64,000 nt of DNA from Aculops lycopersici. Taxonomy: Eukaryota > Arthropoda > Arachnida > Trombidiformes > Eriophyidae. Shown here one piece after another: positions 40,162 to 52,100 of the stretch. Location: the NCBI GenBank assembly GCA_015350385.1, contig WNKI01000002.1, positions 2,411,700-2,475,699 of the forward strand. The letters are read 5' to 3'. The notes under the pieces are model-generated. The model worked only from the letters and a program-made list of their open reading frames with translations. It ran no database searches and had not been told where the DNA came from. Position 1 is the first letter of the stretch. Every line of letters begins with the position of its first letter. The position numbers and the translations under genes were made by a program.

Positions 40162-43100
40162 ATTATTATTGTTGATCTCTGTGGAGGTGAAGCTTGAGGT
40201 ACCAAGTCGGTGGTTGGAGCAGCCGACTAGCTTTTTAGTTGTGGCCTTCGGCCGAAACAACAAACAACACACGCAACGTTTTTGGCAGCCGCGTGAATCC
40301 TTTGGGACTGCATGGTTCGAGTAGCTCTTTTTCGGGCGCCTAGCAACTCGAAGGGCTGTAAACAAGTTTAGTTTGGAAAAATCCACTTTGTCACAGACGC
40401 GACATGGAGGAGACTTGCTCGAATTTTGCCACTCAATCTGTTCAATTTCCTAGCTGCCACTCAATCTGTAAGTCGGCCAACTAAACTTAAGCAGAGCGAG
40501 TGTCCAAAGAGAGAAAGAGAGCAAAAAGAGTTGTTAAAACTCGGAGCTTTTTCAGCCAAACCAGCAGAAGTATAAAAACTTCAGATTCATCAAAAGTTCA
40601 GCCCTAAGCTTTGGAGTGAAAATAGAGACAGACGGGCAGAGAGAGAGAGAAGGTTGAGTTCATATAGCAAAGAGCCATCAGCTTAAATTGTCAGTCACTC
40701 ACACAACTTGTGGGCCACTTGATATCTCATACCCCTCTCATCATTTCGTGTTTCAGCAACCGGAAGTTGCCGGCTCATTCTCGGCTAGAATCTAAATCGA
40801 AGTTTCAACTAGTCCTCTGTGTGGTGATAACCAGACAACCACCGACTTGTGAACTAAGCTTGTTGCAACGCAACTACAATGGGATAAGCGTAGACAGCGG
40901 CACAAGCAGTGAGCCATCCGATCAATGCGAAAACGACTCGGCGACGTGATGGGCCATCGAGTCGCATGACTCATGAAGTAATAACTTCCCCTCCAGTTGC
41001 TTTAAGTCGGGGCTGCCACTCGCTACCACTTGTCTCTGTCTCTCTACCATTGGCTTTGCCTTTGCCACTGTCTTTGCCACCGAGACCAAGACCAAGACCG
41101 AAACTGAATCTTGAATTGCTTTTTTGGTCTTGTTCGCCTCATGCCCTTCGAGTGCAAGTCCAACTCCAAGTTTAAGCATCAACTTCGACGGATCCAACGA
41201 CAGGCAAGCGGGTGGATGAAGACGATCGTTGAGATCGCTGCCGCCCCACTTCCGGCTCCCATTTCATCGGCACACTCTCGTCTTGTCCTCGAGATCGGTT
41301 CACTTTAACTCGCGAGTTGCAAGCTGCAACCACCACAGCTGGCAACACCACTGCTCGCCGCCGATTGCCCGCAACGATTTCGGCTCTCCTCTATGTCGTT
41401 TAGCCAGTCAGCCATCAAGCCACACGATCGAGGGGAAACGTTAAGGGGAAAGCGTTTAGCTATTCGGCGCACGTTGATTTATCGGCGGCTCCCGAGTTTA
41501 ACTTTCTGTTGATCGAGAAGTTGCCACTGTCCTGGTTGATGTAGTAAGCCTTGGGCCAGCTAACTGGCGAGTGGTCAGCTTAAAGAAGCTACTCAGGAAG
41601 CCTTTCGCTGAATTGATTCAACTTTCACCAGAGTGGACGCTGAACTAGAGACAGGCAGACGGACGGACGGACAGATAGACGATGCAAGTGGGGGGATAAC
41701 AAGTGGCCACTCGCTGTCTCACCATCCGGTTATCCGGCCAGAGACATTTATTGCCGCTGCAACAAACGCCACAGTGTCGCCGCCGCAAAAGTAAGCAATG
41801 CCAAAAGAGCATCACCAAAAGAGCAGCCTCGGCCTCGATATTGCCACCCCTCATTCTTGAAATTCATTCTTCAGCTCTCCAAGTGCACAATTGAAAGCGA
41901 TAAATGGGCTACGCCGACCGGAAGTGGCGTTCGTCCCTCTTGAAATTGCAAACGTGGAGAGGATATAACGCTACAATATAGCCCTCGGAACGGCCACTTG
42001 ACATAAGAGACTCTGGGTAGTTTTTTTGCTCTCTTTTCCAAAAGCTTTTTAAGTAAATGCAAAAAGTCGCTGATCCCACAGAAACAGAAGCTGGCCGCCC
42101 GAGTCTCGGCCGCTAAGTGCAAAAAGGCGCAGGTACCATTTACCTGCGCCCCTGCCAACAAACTCTTCTCTTCCCATTGGTCGAGTGTTCTAATGTTCTA
42201 GTGACTAGTAAGAGCAGTGTTAGTTTTAGCAGCAATAGAAGCTAAAAGCTTTAGAGTGGAAATGAGAGTTAGAGTGAGAGTTAAAGTTTGCGAGATGCTC
42301 GCACTCAAGAGCTCGCCAAATTCACGACCACGTAACGAAACTTTAACGACGACGTTTATATTTCGAGTTTGCCTCTTTTGCTCAAATGTAAAACGAGCGT
42401 GTGGCTTAACAAACTTTCGCTTTCACATCGCTAGCTGAAGAGCCGAAAAGTGGCCAACTGTCGTTGACTTTCGTTCCCTCTTTACCTAGCTGGATGCGAA
42501 TTGCGTTTAGAAATATCGAAGCTGAATATTCGACCAGAAACAAAACGCGCGCTTAAATTACCGGAAGGACGATTTGAGTTGTGGTCTCATCTGCTTTCTT
42601 GTTTCTTCCTCTGCCAAAGTTGCGCAACTTCAGCTATGCAGCGCTCAGTTTTCACGGGGACGCTAACACTTGTTAGAAGGTGGTTGAGTTTACGAGGCAG
42701 CAACAAGGACAAACTAAGCGGAAAACCCAACGAGAAAGCGAGCAAACGACTCGCTTCGTGAAAATGGTAGAGCAGGCGACATATTGGCACTGAGCACGCA
42801 AAAGAGAGTTCCAAATCAACGTGCTGCAAGTGTTTACCCTATCTTTTTTACAGTCTGCAAAGAAAAGTCCCTTGAAAGTATGTTATTTTTAGGCAAAACA
42901 AACGACCCAACACCACAAAAGAAGGGGATAGCGACGATCAGTGGAACAATGGAGGGAGGATTAGTTGAAATTGGTGCTCGTTGGTTGCTGTCAGCTTTGT
43001 GGCCAACAAGAATTTTAGCCACGACTTAGAGGGCCAAATTATTTTCAACTTTTTACCTCGACGCCAAATGACGTCGCCTCGCAATGCAACAATCAAAATT

Positions 43101-46100
43101 CCATTGTCTAGTTGACTAGATGATAAGAGGAAAAAGCAGCGTTTAGGAAACGGTCGATGTTTGTTGCTCTTGCTGGTATTACCGCTGCAAACTTGAGTTC
43201 AAGTGACGTAAGGTTGCGTAACAACTGCACCTATCGAGAAACACTAAAGGCAACCGATCGACTTTGAGCCAAAAAGACGAGCGAGAGATGGGCGATTGGT
43301 GGAGTAAATTTGCATGCGACGGGAAGCGGGATAAACAAGTTTCCCTTGGCTCCCATTGAAAAATGAAAATTGTCAGTCTTGTGAGGAGCGTGAATGCTTT
43401 TGGCACGCACTTTTCGAATATATCCGATTTCAAAATTTCATTTAAAAAACCAACCACCGAACCCATGCACGAGCGAGCGGGCAAAAGAGTGAGACACCCA
43501 AAACCACTAGTCGCGGGTCGGTAAAAAGTACTCACCTTTTAGCTCTTGAATTTGCTGATAAATTGGGACTAGAACGTCAAGACTTGCGCGCGACGTGATG
43601 CTGATCGGCGTATTGGCGTGATGTTTTTTGAGTCGAGTCGGTGGTTGTTGTTGTCGAGTTGTGGGCGGATTTTTTCGATCATTCAGATGGAGGTGAGGCG
43701 AGTTTGGAGCCGGTTAGTGGAAATGTAAAATAAGCTATTTGAACTCTCCCTTGCTTTACTGGATCCGGATCACTTTTCCTTTTTAGTGCCCCAACATTCT
43801 CGAGAATTTGCGAGGTTTTTCTCGATCGATACCGAACGACGACGACCGAGAGGGTGGGTCCTGGTTCATTACTCGAGACGGTCGATCGAGTATACTTGAT
43901 TACATGATCACAAGAAAAAGAGAGGAAGACAAGAAAAAACTTGAATAAAAAACTTACCTGTAAACGAGCATAAACGCGTGGCCCTTGTTGATATTCAATT
44001 GTTGCATGGCAGGAAATTGGTGCGAACCGGAACAATCGGTGATTTGCAGGGTGCAGACGTTCCGGTTGCAGGATATCACTTGCTGGTAGGTGTCCTCGAT
44101 GGTTGGCACATAGGAGTCGCTGAATTTGCCTGTTGGTTGATGTACGTTTTGCAATTCGAAAGGTGTGGTTAGTTTCGGTTGGTGAGACGCGCACTCTAGT
44201 TGGGGCTTTAATCTTTTGCCTGGTGATGTAGTTTGACCATCTCTCTTTCACTTGGGTGGCAGATTCGTCGTGGCAAAGGGACCAATGGTCAAGCGGAAGT
44301 GGCAGAGGCAATCTCCATTTACTCGTTTCAACTCAAAATAACGAGGCGATCCAACCACCGACTCAACCATCCGAATGACCGGCCGACTAGCTAGCTAGCA
44401 GTTGTCTAAACCCGTCGCCTGTTTCCTTTGGGTATCAACACCGACACTCGGGATGACGAGCCAAGTAGTGGGCGTTAACCGAAGATAAATTATGTTAATG
44501 AGTCAACGAGACTCCTAAACTTAAATCTGGTTGCTCGAACTGCCACCAGCCACCGATTTCAAGATCCCCATTCGAATGCCTCTCGAACCAAGACGGCGAA
44601 CCACTTTCATTCTCGCCTAGCCGCTTATCTCATGTTTCAACTTACTGCATAAAACCGCTAAACCTGAGTAGCAAACTAAAAGGAGTCGCTAATGCGTGTC
44701 GGTGCCCCACTTCCATTCCTTTCATCCCGCTCGCTACACATCAACCAGCAAACCAACCAACTCTCTCCATTATCATCTGGCAGGTGGTCGCGCGTAGCGA
44801 GACGACTAGAGAGAAATTCTGATTAGGCTACTCAGCTGGAGGCACATCAGACTACACGGTTCCCACCTCGACTGCCTCAATAATTCTAATAAAATCAGCG
44901 GCCACTTTTTCTTTGTTTCTCAGATCAGCAAATTCAAATTTATCCAGCCACTTGAGTTTCACCTAATCGACAAATGCAAAAAGAACTTCTATCTCGGTGT
45001 TATCGTCAATGTATGGACTTCATACTTTGGGTCTCACTCGTTTGGCAGTAGGCAATAGATTTGTTGCGAACCATCAAGCGGCCCCATCTCCATCATTACG
45101 TCTCTGGCCACGCCCCCGAGATTTAGGACTCACAGGGACTTGAGTGAGGAGGAATGTAAAATAGCAAGACCAATGACTAAAATGACCTGGCGGGAGGAAA
45201 AACCACGCAGAGCGACAGACCAAATCGATTCAACTCGCGCGGGGCTTAGTTAGAGCAGATCGATGGGCACCTAGCGACTTTTGCAACCAAGCGACCACTG
45301 ACTGAGCGTTCAGCTCAATGTTTCGCCAATGAATCCGCCCCGGCAGCACTGAAACTGGGCGGACCAGCCAAGTAAAGCCGAGTTAATGCACCACTGTTGC
45401 CGCCCACTCCGTTGCCGGCCATTCATTGCAATTTGCCAGCTCACAAAAGCCACCGCCGCCACCAACAACCACCGAGCGACCGATCGACCAACCGGCTGGC
45501 AAGCTAGCTAGCCAAAGTCCACTAGCTTAGCCTTGAACTTCAGGTTGTGGTAGCGGCGCGACTGTTGGCGGTGAGCGAGCAAGTGAGTGAGTCGCACGGA
45601 CATGCACATAGAGAGACACCCCAAACACAAACACTGGCCAGCAACGAGGATTTCAGCCACCAGCTGGCCGGCCGCCGGGTTAGTCTTTCTTGTTTGTGGC
45701 CAGCAAGCGAGCCAGCTGCCCAAGTTTCTTGCAAGTCGCGCCAAGCAACCTCAGCAACAAACCGCCCAGCAGACCGATCGACTGGCGCCCCTTTTGTACA
45801 GTTGTGGCATTGTGAGTTTCGGTGTAAAGGATAACGATTCGAGTTGAGACAACCCGCAGCGCAAGGCGAGCTAGTGGAAAGCTAGCTCGCCGGCGTGCGG
45901 ACCTCGGAGTCTCTCCAGTTCAATCTCTTCCCTCAATCGTCGACACTCCAAATGCCATCGAAGACTACTTTTCTCCCTCTCTACCTCCCCCTCACTAGTC
46001 GCCGATTCCCTCTAGCGAAGACAAGTCTACCACAAACACCAAGTTTTAATGGCAAAAGCTTAATACGGTGCCCAATCCCCGGCGTCCGGTATGCAAATCC

Positions 46101-49100
46101 ACTGTACTTCTCGATCTTTGATAAAATTCACCCTAAGTAACAAGTTTCGCCCTAAACTCGCACAATCAGCGAGAGCTGCCTTCGTTTGACGCAACGAAGT
46201 AGCGGTAAGCTTTGAACCTAGCCAAACCGAATCGAATCGAACTGAACTGAACCGGAAACTCGATAAGATCTCCTGCTGTCTCTCTGTTGGGACAAGCAAT
46301 AGACTTACGGCTACCAATTGGCCATGGTCTATGTAAAATGAGCCACTGCAGTCACATACACTCACGCGCAAACACATTTCAGATAGCGAGTTTCTCTAGT
46401 TGGCGCCGCAAACTATCGAATTCGCATCATGTATCTTCTCGGAAGTCAGCACTCGAGTCGCACCCTCTTTGCGATTTGGGCGCCGCCGCTTTGGTGGCCG
46501 CCTCAACTTTTGGTGCCATTTGGATGAACTTGCCCGTGGTCGTCATGGCTTCCGGTTGCAGCGAGTCACACACACTGTAGCTGGCTAGCTGGTTGGCTGG
46601 CTGACATTCAAACAAAAGTTTGCTCGAATTCTAATGTATCAGCCGAGTGAGTTGTGAGAATTGCTGCAATGTAACTGTGCAACCAAAAATCCATTTGCCT
46701 TTCTCTCTTTCTCCCTTCTCTCCACGCTTCTCCGTTTCTCTCCCCCTGTCTCCGTCTCTCTCGGCTGCTAAATTAAATGGCAACTCCCGAGTGGCAAGAG
46801 TAATATCAGAGCAGTGGTAGCATTGTGCCACAAAGAGGAAGGGCGAAAGAAAGAGGATAAAGCGCGCGTGACGCAATTGGATGATTCAGTAGGATGATAA
46901 TGTTCAGAAAGACGCGGTCTTTCCTGCTACAACACAAATACTTTTGTGTGTAGTGTGAGTTTGCATAGTTAAGCGAGTTGAGTTTTGCAATCCTTTATTC
47001 AAGTGGCTGGCACTTCCGGTTGGCGCCACTTGTTTCGCTTCGCGTTAGTTTGCTTGCTAGCGATTGTTGTGCAACGCGAGTGAGCTCGTCGGGTAGATGT
47101 GCAAAAGTGTTTCTTTGGCGTTAGAAGTAACAGTAGCGTTGGCTGCAACAATCCGGTCGGCAGCTGACCGGATTGTAGGGAATCAGGCGCTAGCCAAACT
47201 ATCGATGTGCTCGTCGTCTGCCGAACTCAACATAATTAAGCTCAAATTTGAGAACACACACACACACAACACAAACTCGAGCACAGTTGTCGGCAGCAAA
47301 ACCAAAATGGACTAAACGAGAGTGTGAACTTGAACTTTCAAAGACGAGCCGAGAGGAAAATCGATGCTCTTGAAGACACTTTATCACCCATCGTCCCGAT
47401 AAAGTGACAAGGGAATTTCTTTCTCACCTCCATGCAAGGTGAGAAATCGCCCCACGAATAAACTGGACTCTAGAAGAGCAGAGCGAGGCGCCTCTCTCTC
47501 ACCCTCACCTGGCCAGGTAGACGCGCGACACCTATTACCCGCGCGCTCGTCACGTGATGAGCGCCTCTGGCTCCGTTGTTGTGGTTGAGGTTGTTGTTGT
47601 GGTTGTTGTTGAGGTTGTTGTTGTTTTTGTTGAAAAAGAGTCGGAAGTGGAAGTGGCGCTAGCCAAGCAAAACAACAATCTGGTCGTTGCGGCGACGGTT
47701 GTGGTTGCAAGGCTAGCTTCGTGGTGGTTCAGTTCGTTTTGCTTGACTGGGTTGGGCGTCAAAATAAATGTGCGCATCCTTGAGTTGGTCTGTTTGTCTC
47801 TATGACGACTTCTCTCTCTGGGGACACAGAAGCTAAAGTACTAAACCCCCTACTCACCTACAAGCGCAAAGGCACCAACCACTTCGAATGAAGCTGACCA
47901 CAGGCATTGGAGCGCTTACAGTCAAATGCAGTCACTTTGCTACTGTAGACATGCAACTTGCACGCCTTTTGGACGGACAAACGCATTGAGGCGCGAAGAG
48001 TTGCAGTCTAAAACTAAGTGGAGAAGCTAGAGCCTCTACACATAGGCACACTGTTAGAGAAGATACGATCTCACGAGAGTTCGGGATGTATTTTGATCCC
48101 AGTCCAAGTCAGAAGGGGAGGGCGTGGCGCACTCCCAGCCTGCTCGTAGTATATATACCGCAGCAAGAGGCCAATAAACCAGCAGTCGCAATAGGGTAAT
48201 CGAAGAGTAGAGTAGTGTATATCAAAACACACACACACGCACACACTAAAACTGGTGTGCGTTTCTTATTCTATGCCCATACAGCTCAGCCCGGTTTCTT
48301 TCCGTTTCGTTTCGTTTCGTTCCGTTCGGTCGGGTTGAGTGCAAATTGATCATGGGCAGACGGGAAACGGGAGAGATGGCAGGAGGAAATGGTAGGAAAC
48401 CTGAATCTGGGAGACGGAAGAGGGTTCGGCGGTCGAGTGTAATGGCCTTCGTTGTAGCTCCGTGAGATGATGAAACAAATGGACGCGCCAGCGGAAGGGG
48501 TAGAAATTCAATTCCATTCTTTCCGAACCACCTGTGCCACTTGCTCCAAGTTGGCAAGTTCATACTTCTAGTGCCGAGCAAGCCAATGACTAGCACCATG
48601 CAATTTGATGGCAATGCCACCACCTCTCACTCTTTGTTCAGTCCAACTCGCAGCCAACCGATTGGAGGTCAAGTCTTTTTTCTTGCTCCACTCTCGCTCG
48701 GCTAATATCTCATCGATTGGTGCCAGCTTCTAGCACGAGTCGAGGCAACGCGCGTGGGCGTCCCCCGTTGCAGTTGGCCTCACGAGGGGGGAGGAGGTTA
48801 CGCTTCACCACGCCCCTCGCACAGCGCTCGTTGTTGTTGTCCACCGGAAGTGTGACGCAAGGCTTAAGTTAGGAGGCAGCCACCGATACGACTGCTGCCG
48901 CTGCTGTTGGCGCTGACAAGCGCTAACACAACGGGTCGAGTTAGTGGCGAGAGGAGTTGCAAGTTGCAACGCTGGCGAGTCGCAATTGATCGGCATCATT
49001 GAGTTCATAGGAACCAAAGAAGAAAAGGAAGAGATCGTTTGGTTTGGTTTGGTTTGGTTTGGTTTGGTTTGGTTTGGTTTGGTTTGGTTTGGTTTGGTTT

Positions 49101-52100
49101 GGTTTGGTTTGGTTTGGTTTGGTTTAGTTTGGTTTGGTTTGGTCTAACTCGCGGGCGTGATTTTGGACGCAATGAGCAATCGCACCGATGGAGGCCTGTC
49201 GTTCATCGGCTCAACCCTCGAGGCGCCAGCTACTCAATCGAGGCTCGCGCCCCGCAGGTGAGAGCTGCCAAGCTGAACCAGAAGTAGGTGGCCTGGCAGG
49301 CGGCAGCTTGAGCCGACACATTGCCACTAAGCGACGTGGTGGCCACTCTGAGTCTCGGGCGGAAGAGAAGCGGGGGCAGAAGTTAGCTGCAAAAGTCTAT
49401 TCTTCTTTCAGCTAATGTAGAAGAAGTATTGAAAGCATTCTCGTCTCGTCTCGTCTCGTCTCCTCCACTCTACTCTCATTTCGTTTCGCTTCCTAGCCTT
49501 TCCTTTTATTTCGCTTCATTTCGTTTCTAACAAGCTAGCTGGCCGAAATTTCCACCGCTTAGGCAGCAACATTCAATTGTTCAACTATCAAAAGGCAGCC
49601 CGAGAGAGAGGATTGGCGTCAGCTTGATTTTGCCGAAGACGACAGAAAACTCAACGGGTAAACATTGCCGTTGCGCCTGGCGACCTCGGCGCCAGCCCCT
49701 TCGCGCGTCTCCCACAGATTTGCTCGTAGAGTTCACTGACGGAGCCTCTGGCTTGGCGCCAAGCCAGAGGTTCCGATCAATTTGCGAAACACATAATAGG
49801 GCCGAGGCCGAGGCAACACCAATGGGCGGCGGGATTTTGTGGCGACGCAATTGGCGCGCGCCGCGCCTTCGCCAGGATAAAAACAATGCAACCTCTATCA
49901 GCAAGCTCAATGGGACTCATTCAGATAGCTAGCAAGCCAGCAAGTTTGTCGATGGGTAGCCGAGTTGGCGATGAAATATTTGCTCGCCTTCTTTTGTGGC
50001 TGGCCAACCAGTCAGCTAGCTTGTCGCCGATCTCAAGAGTCTTGAAGGCTTCGAAGGCTTTGGAGCGCAAAATTGGGCGAGCCACCAACCACCGGCCGCT
50101 GGCCAGCGGACCGGAAGTCGTGGGTGCCCGAGGGCCTGCGAGTTGCGGTGCAAGCCACTTGCCTGTAACAGAAAGAGCGAGATAGAGTTTGCTCGTCTCC
50201 TCTATCGAGTTATCGGACTGCTTGTTGTGGTTAAACTCGTGGAGCAGTCCGATCGGCTAGCCTGACGGTTGCTCGCTCACGCTTCCGGCCAAATCGAGGC
50301 GCCCCTTGTGGTGGCTGTGGTCGTCGTCGTAATCAGTTTTGTTCGCTTGGGCGAGTTGCGTTATGTAATAATAAAGCTTGTGGCCACCTATCTGCGGCTA
50401 TCAGCAGTGGGAGTGCGCCTCGAGCTCGAGAGGGGTAGTGGTAGTGGTGATCGTTGTGGTGTCTGTCGACGAGCTCTCTAGTAGAATGGTGGCGAAACGC
50501 AGCGTCTACCAGAGAGCATAGCGCTCAGCTCATTTCGGCCCCATTCAACCCGCTACAGCTGAACCGAACCACAGCCAGCCAGCAATCGAAGAGCTAACCG
50601 ACCAACCGACTTACTGCGCCTAGCGCCGACCACAATGATAATCGCGCGCTAATCGCAATCAGTGTAATCCAATTTTGTCGTCCCTCTCTCGTCGCCAACT
50701 GAAGGCCCGAATCTCTCCCTCCCTCCCTGACTGTGATGTCCAGTTTACCTCTGCCACCAAAACTCCAGCTCCCCATTCGGGGCCACATAGAACACAAAGG
50801 CTTCAGATCGCGCGTTGCGCGCTTCCACTCAAGGCTCTGAGCGCATTTGGCCCTCTGGACTCGAGTCAGGCGGAAACTACAACCAGCTTGCCAACCGCCA
50901 CCACGAGCTAACCAACATTGTGGCAAGCTAGCACCGGGCTCAGAGCCCTCCTATTCAATCTACCCGACTCAAGCGAGTGGGAGAGCGAGAGATAAGAGCA
51001 CTAGGTTTGCTGAGTGGACGAGAAATGGAGTTGAATTTGGCACGCCCATTGCCCGCAGCCAATGGGCTACCTCCAGGTCATCCAGTTAACTGGCGCCGAA
51101 TGTATGCGTTCGCGGCCGGAAAATCGCCGCCAAGTAACCGTCTAGCCAACAGACCTGCTCCTCATTAAGCAAATGAAACTTAGTGGTCTTGCCAACTTTA
51201 GCTCGAGCTTGCCATTCGTTCGCTCATCTATCCATTCAAACTCGTCTATCCATTCGAACTCGTCTATCCGTCTATTTGTCCGCTCATCCAATCACTTGTC
51301 TGGATTAATAGGACTCGCGAGAGATAACTACGAGCATTTTACCTGACGACCAAACCCTCTAAGCTAACTTGTGCGGCGGCTCGAGCCACGCGTCGGCGGT
51401 AGAGGTGGATTTGGGCATGGTTGTGACTTGTTGATGTTTACCTGAGCAGATTGCTGTCGTCACGGCAGTAGCAGTCTCAAAAGTTTTCTTAATCTCTCTC
51501 TCTCTCTCTCTCTCTCNNNNNNNNNNNNNNNNNNNNCTCGCTCTCTATCTGGACAACAACTACTGCATAACAATGTTATGACGAAATACAAACACACACT
51601 TCGGATAGGAGGGCCCTCGAGGGTGAAGTGGTGCGCGTAGAATTCAAAGTAAAATCTTGTTGTTCACCAGCTTAGGTAAACAATCTAATTTAGCGCCTGA
51701 AAACTTGGATTTCAACCCGGACGCTCTCCACCTCTCACCGAATCACACGTTCCGTCGCTTAGGGCATAGCATAGCATAACATTGCGTGGCATAAAGAGCG
51801 AAAGACCAATGGCCACTGAGACAAGAACAGGTAGTTGTCATTGTCAAGCTTGTCGCTCACTCACACAAACACTAAGCAACGCTACTGATTTGCACGAATC
51901 GGAAGTGGGCGGCAACGGAAACTAACGCGCCACTCGCATCCAGTTAACCGACGCCACTAGCCACCCACCGGCAACCACTGACTCAAATGTCACTTGGATT
52001 AAAATTAATTTTCGCCCGCTAGTCCGGCGTGTAGGTGTACTGTTGGCGTCCAATTGTGCGTTAGCTCAATGCTTGGCTTAAGCCTGAAGCTGGAGACACA

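Larger units (their letters stand above)
36637..43535 (-). other. giant intron 4 of DIRAS (6.9 kb), no nested gene recognised
   Basis: It runs from GTGAGT at 43535 to the weak CAAAG acceptor at 36637. It contains CCGGAAGT octamers (38234, 40760, 41248, 41918), hairpins at 38004 and 42126, and a (GTT)n array at 40105-40174. It also has a CT microsatellite (about 37430-37460) and GAAAAA-type runs near 39413. Open frames look random or repeat-derived. Confidence 0.7.

Noticed and set aside
40300..40330. GGTTCGA resembling a tRNA B box
   Set aside because: No matching A box or cloverleaf arms nearby. I found no tRNA or rRNA gene in the window.
40009..40386. Open frames through the GTT array encoding poly-Asn or poly-Leu
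   Set aside because: They exist only because an uninterrupted trinucleotide repeat lacks stops. No flanking conserved sequence; inside DIRAS intron 4.
43679..44311. 210-codon minus-strand frame overlapping DIRAS exon 3
   Set aside because: It is in a different frame from the DIRAS exon at 43958-44129, whose translation matches DIRAS. The longer frame is a shadow.
47554..47805. Poly-Val frame and its antisense poly-Thr frame
   Set aside because: Derived from a GTT/GTG-rich tract; no homology and no start support.
49037..49143. Interstitial telomeric repeat
   Set aside because: The unit is GGTTT, not TTAGG or another known arthropod telomere repeat.
49039..49287. Frame encoding repeated WFGLV units
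   Set aside because: Translation of the GGTTT satellite, not a gene.
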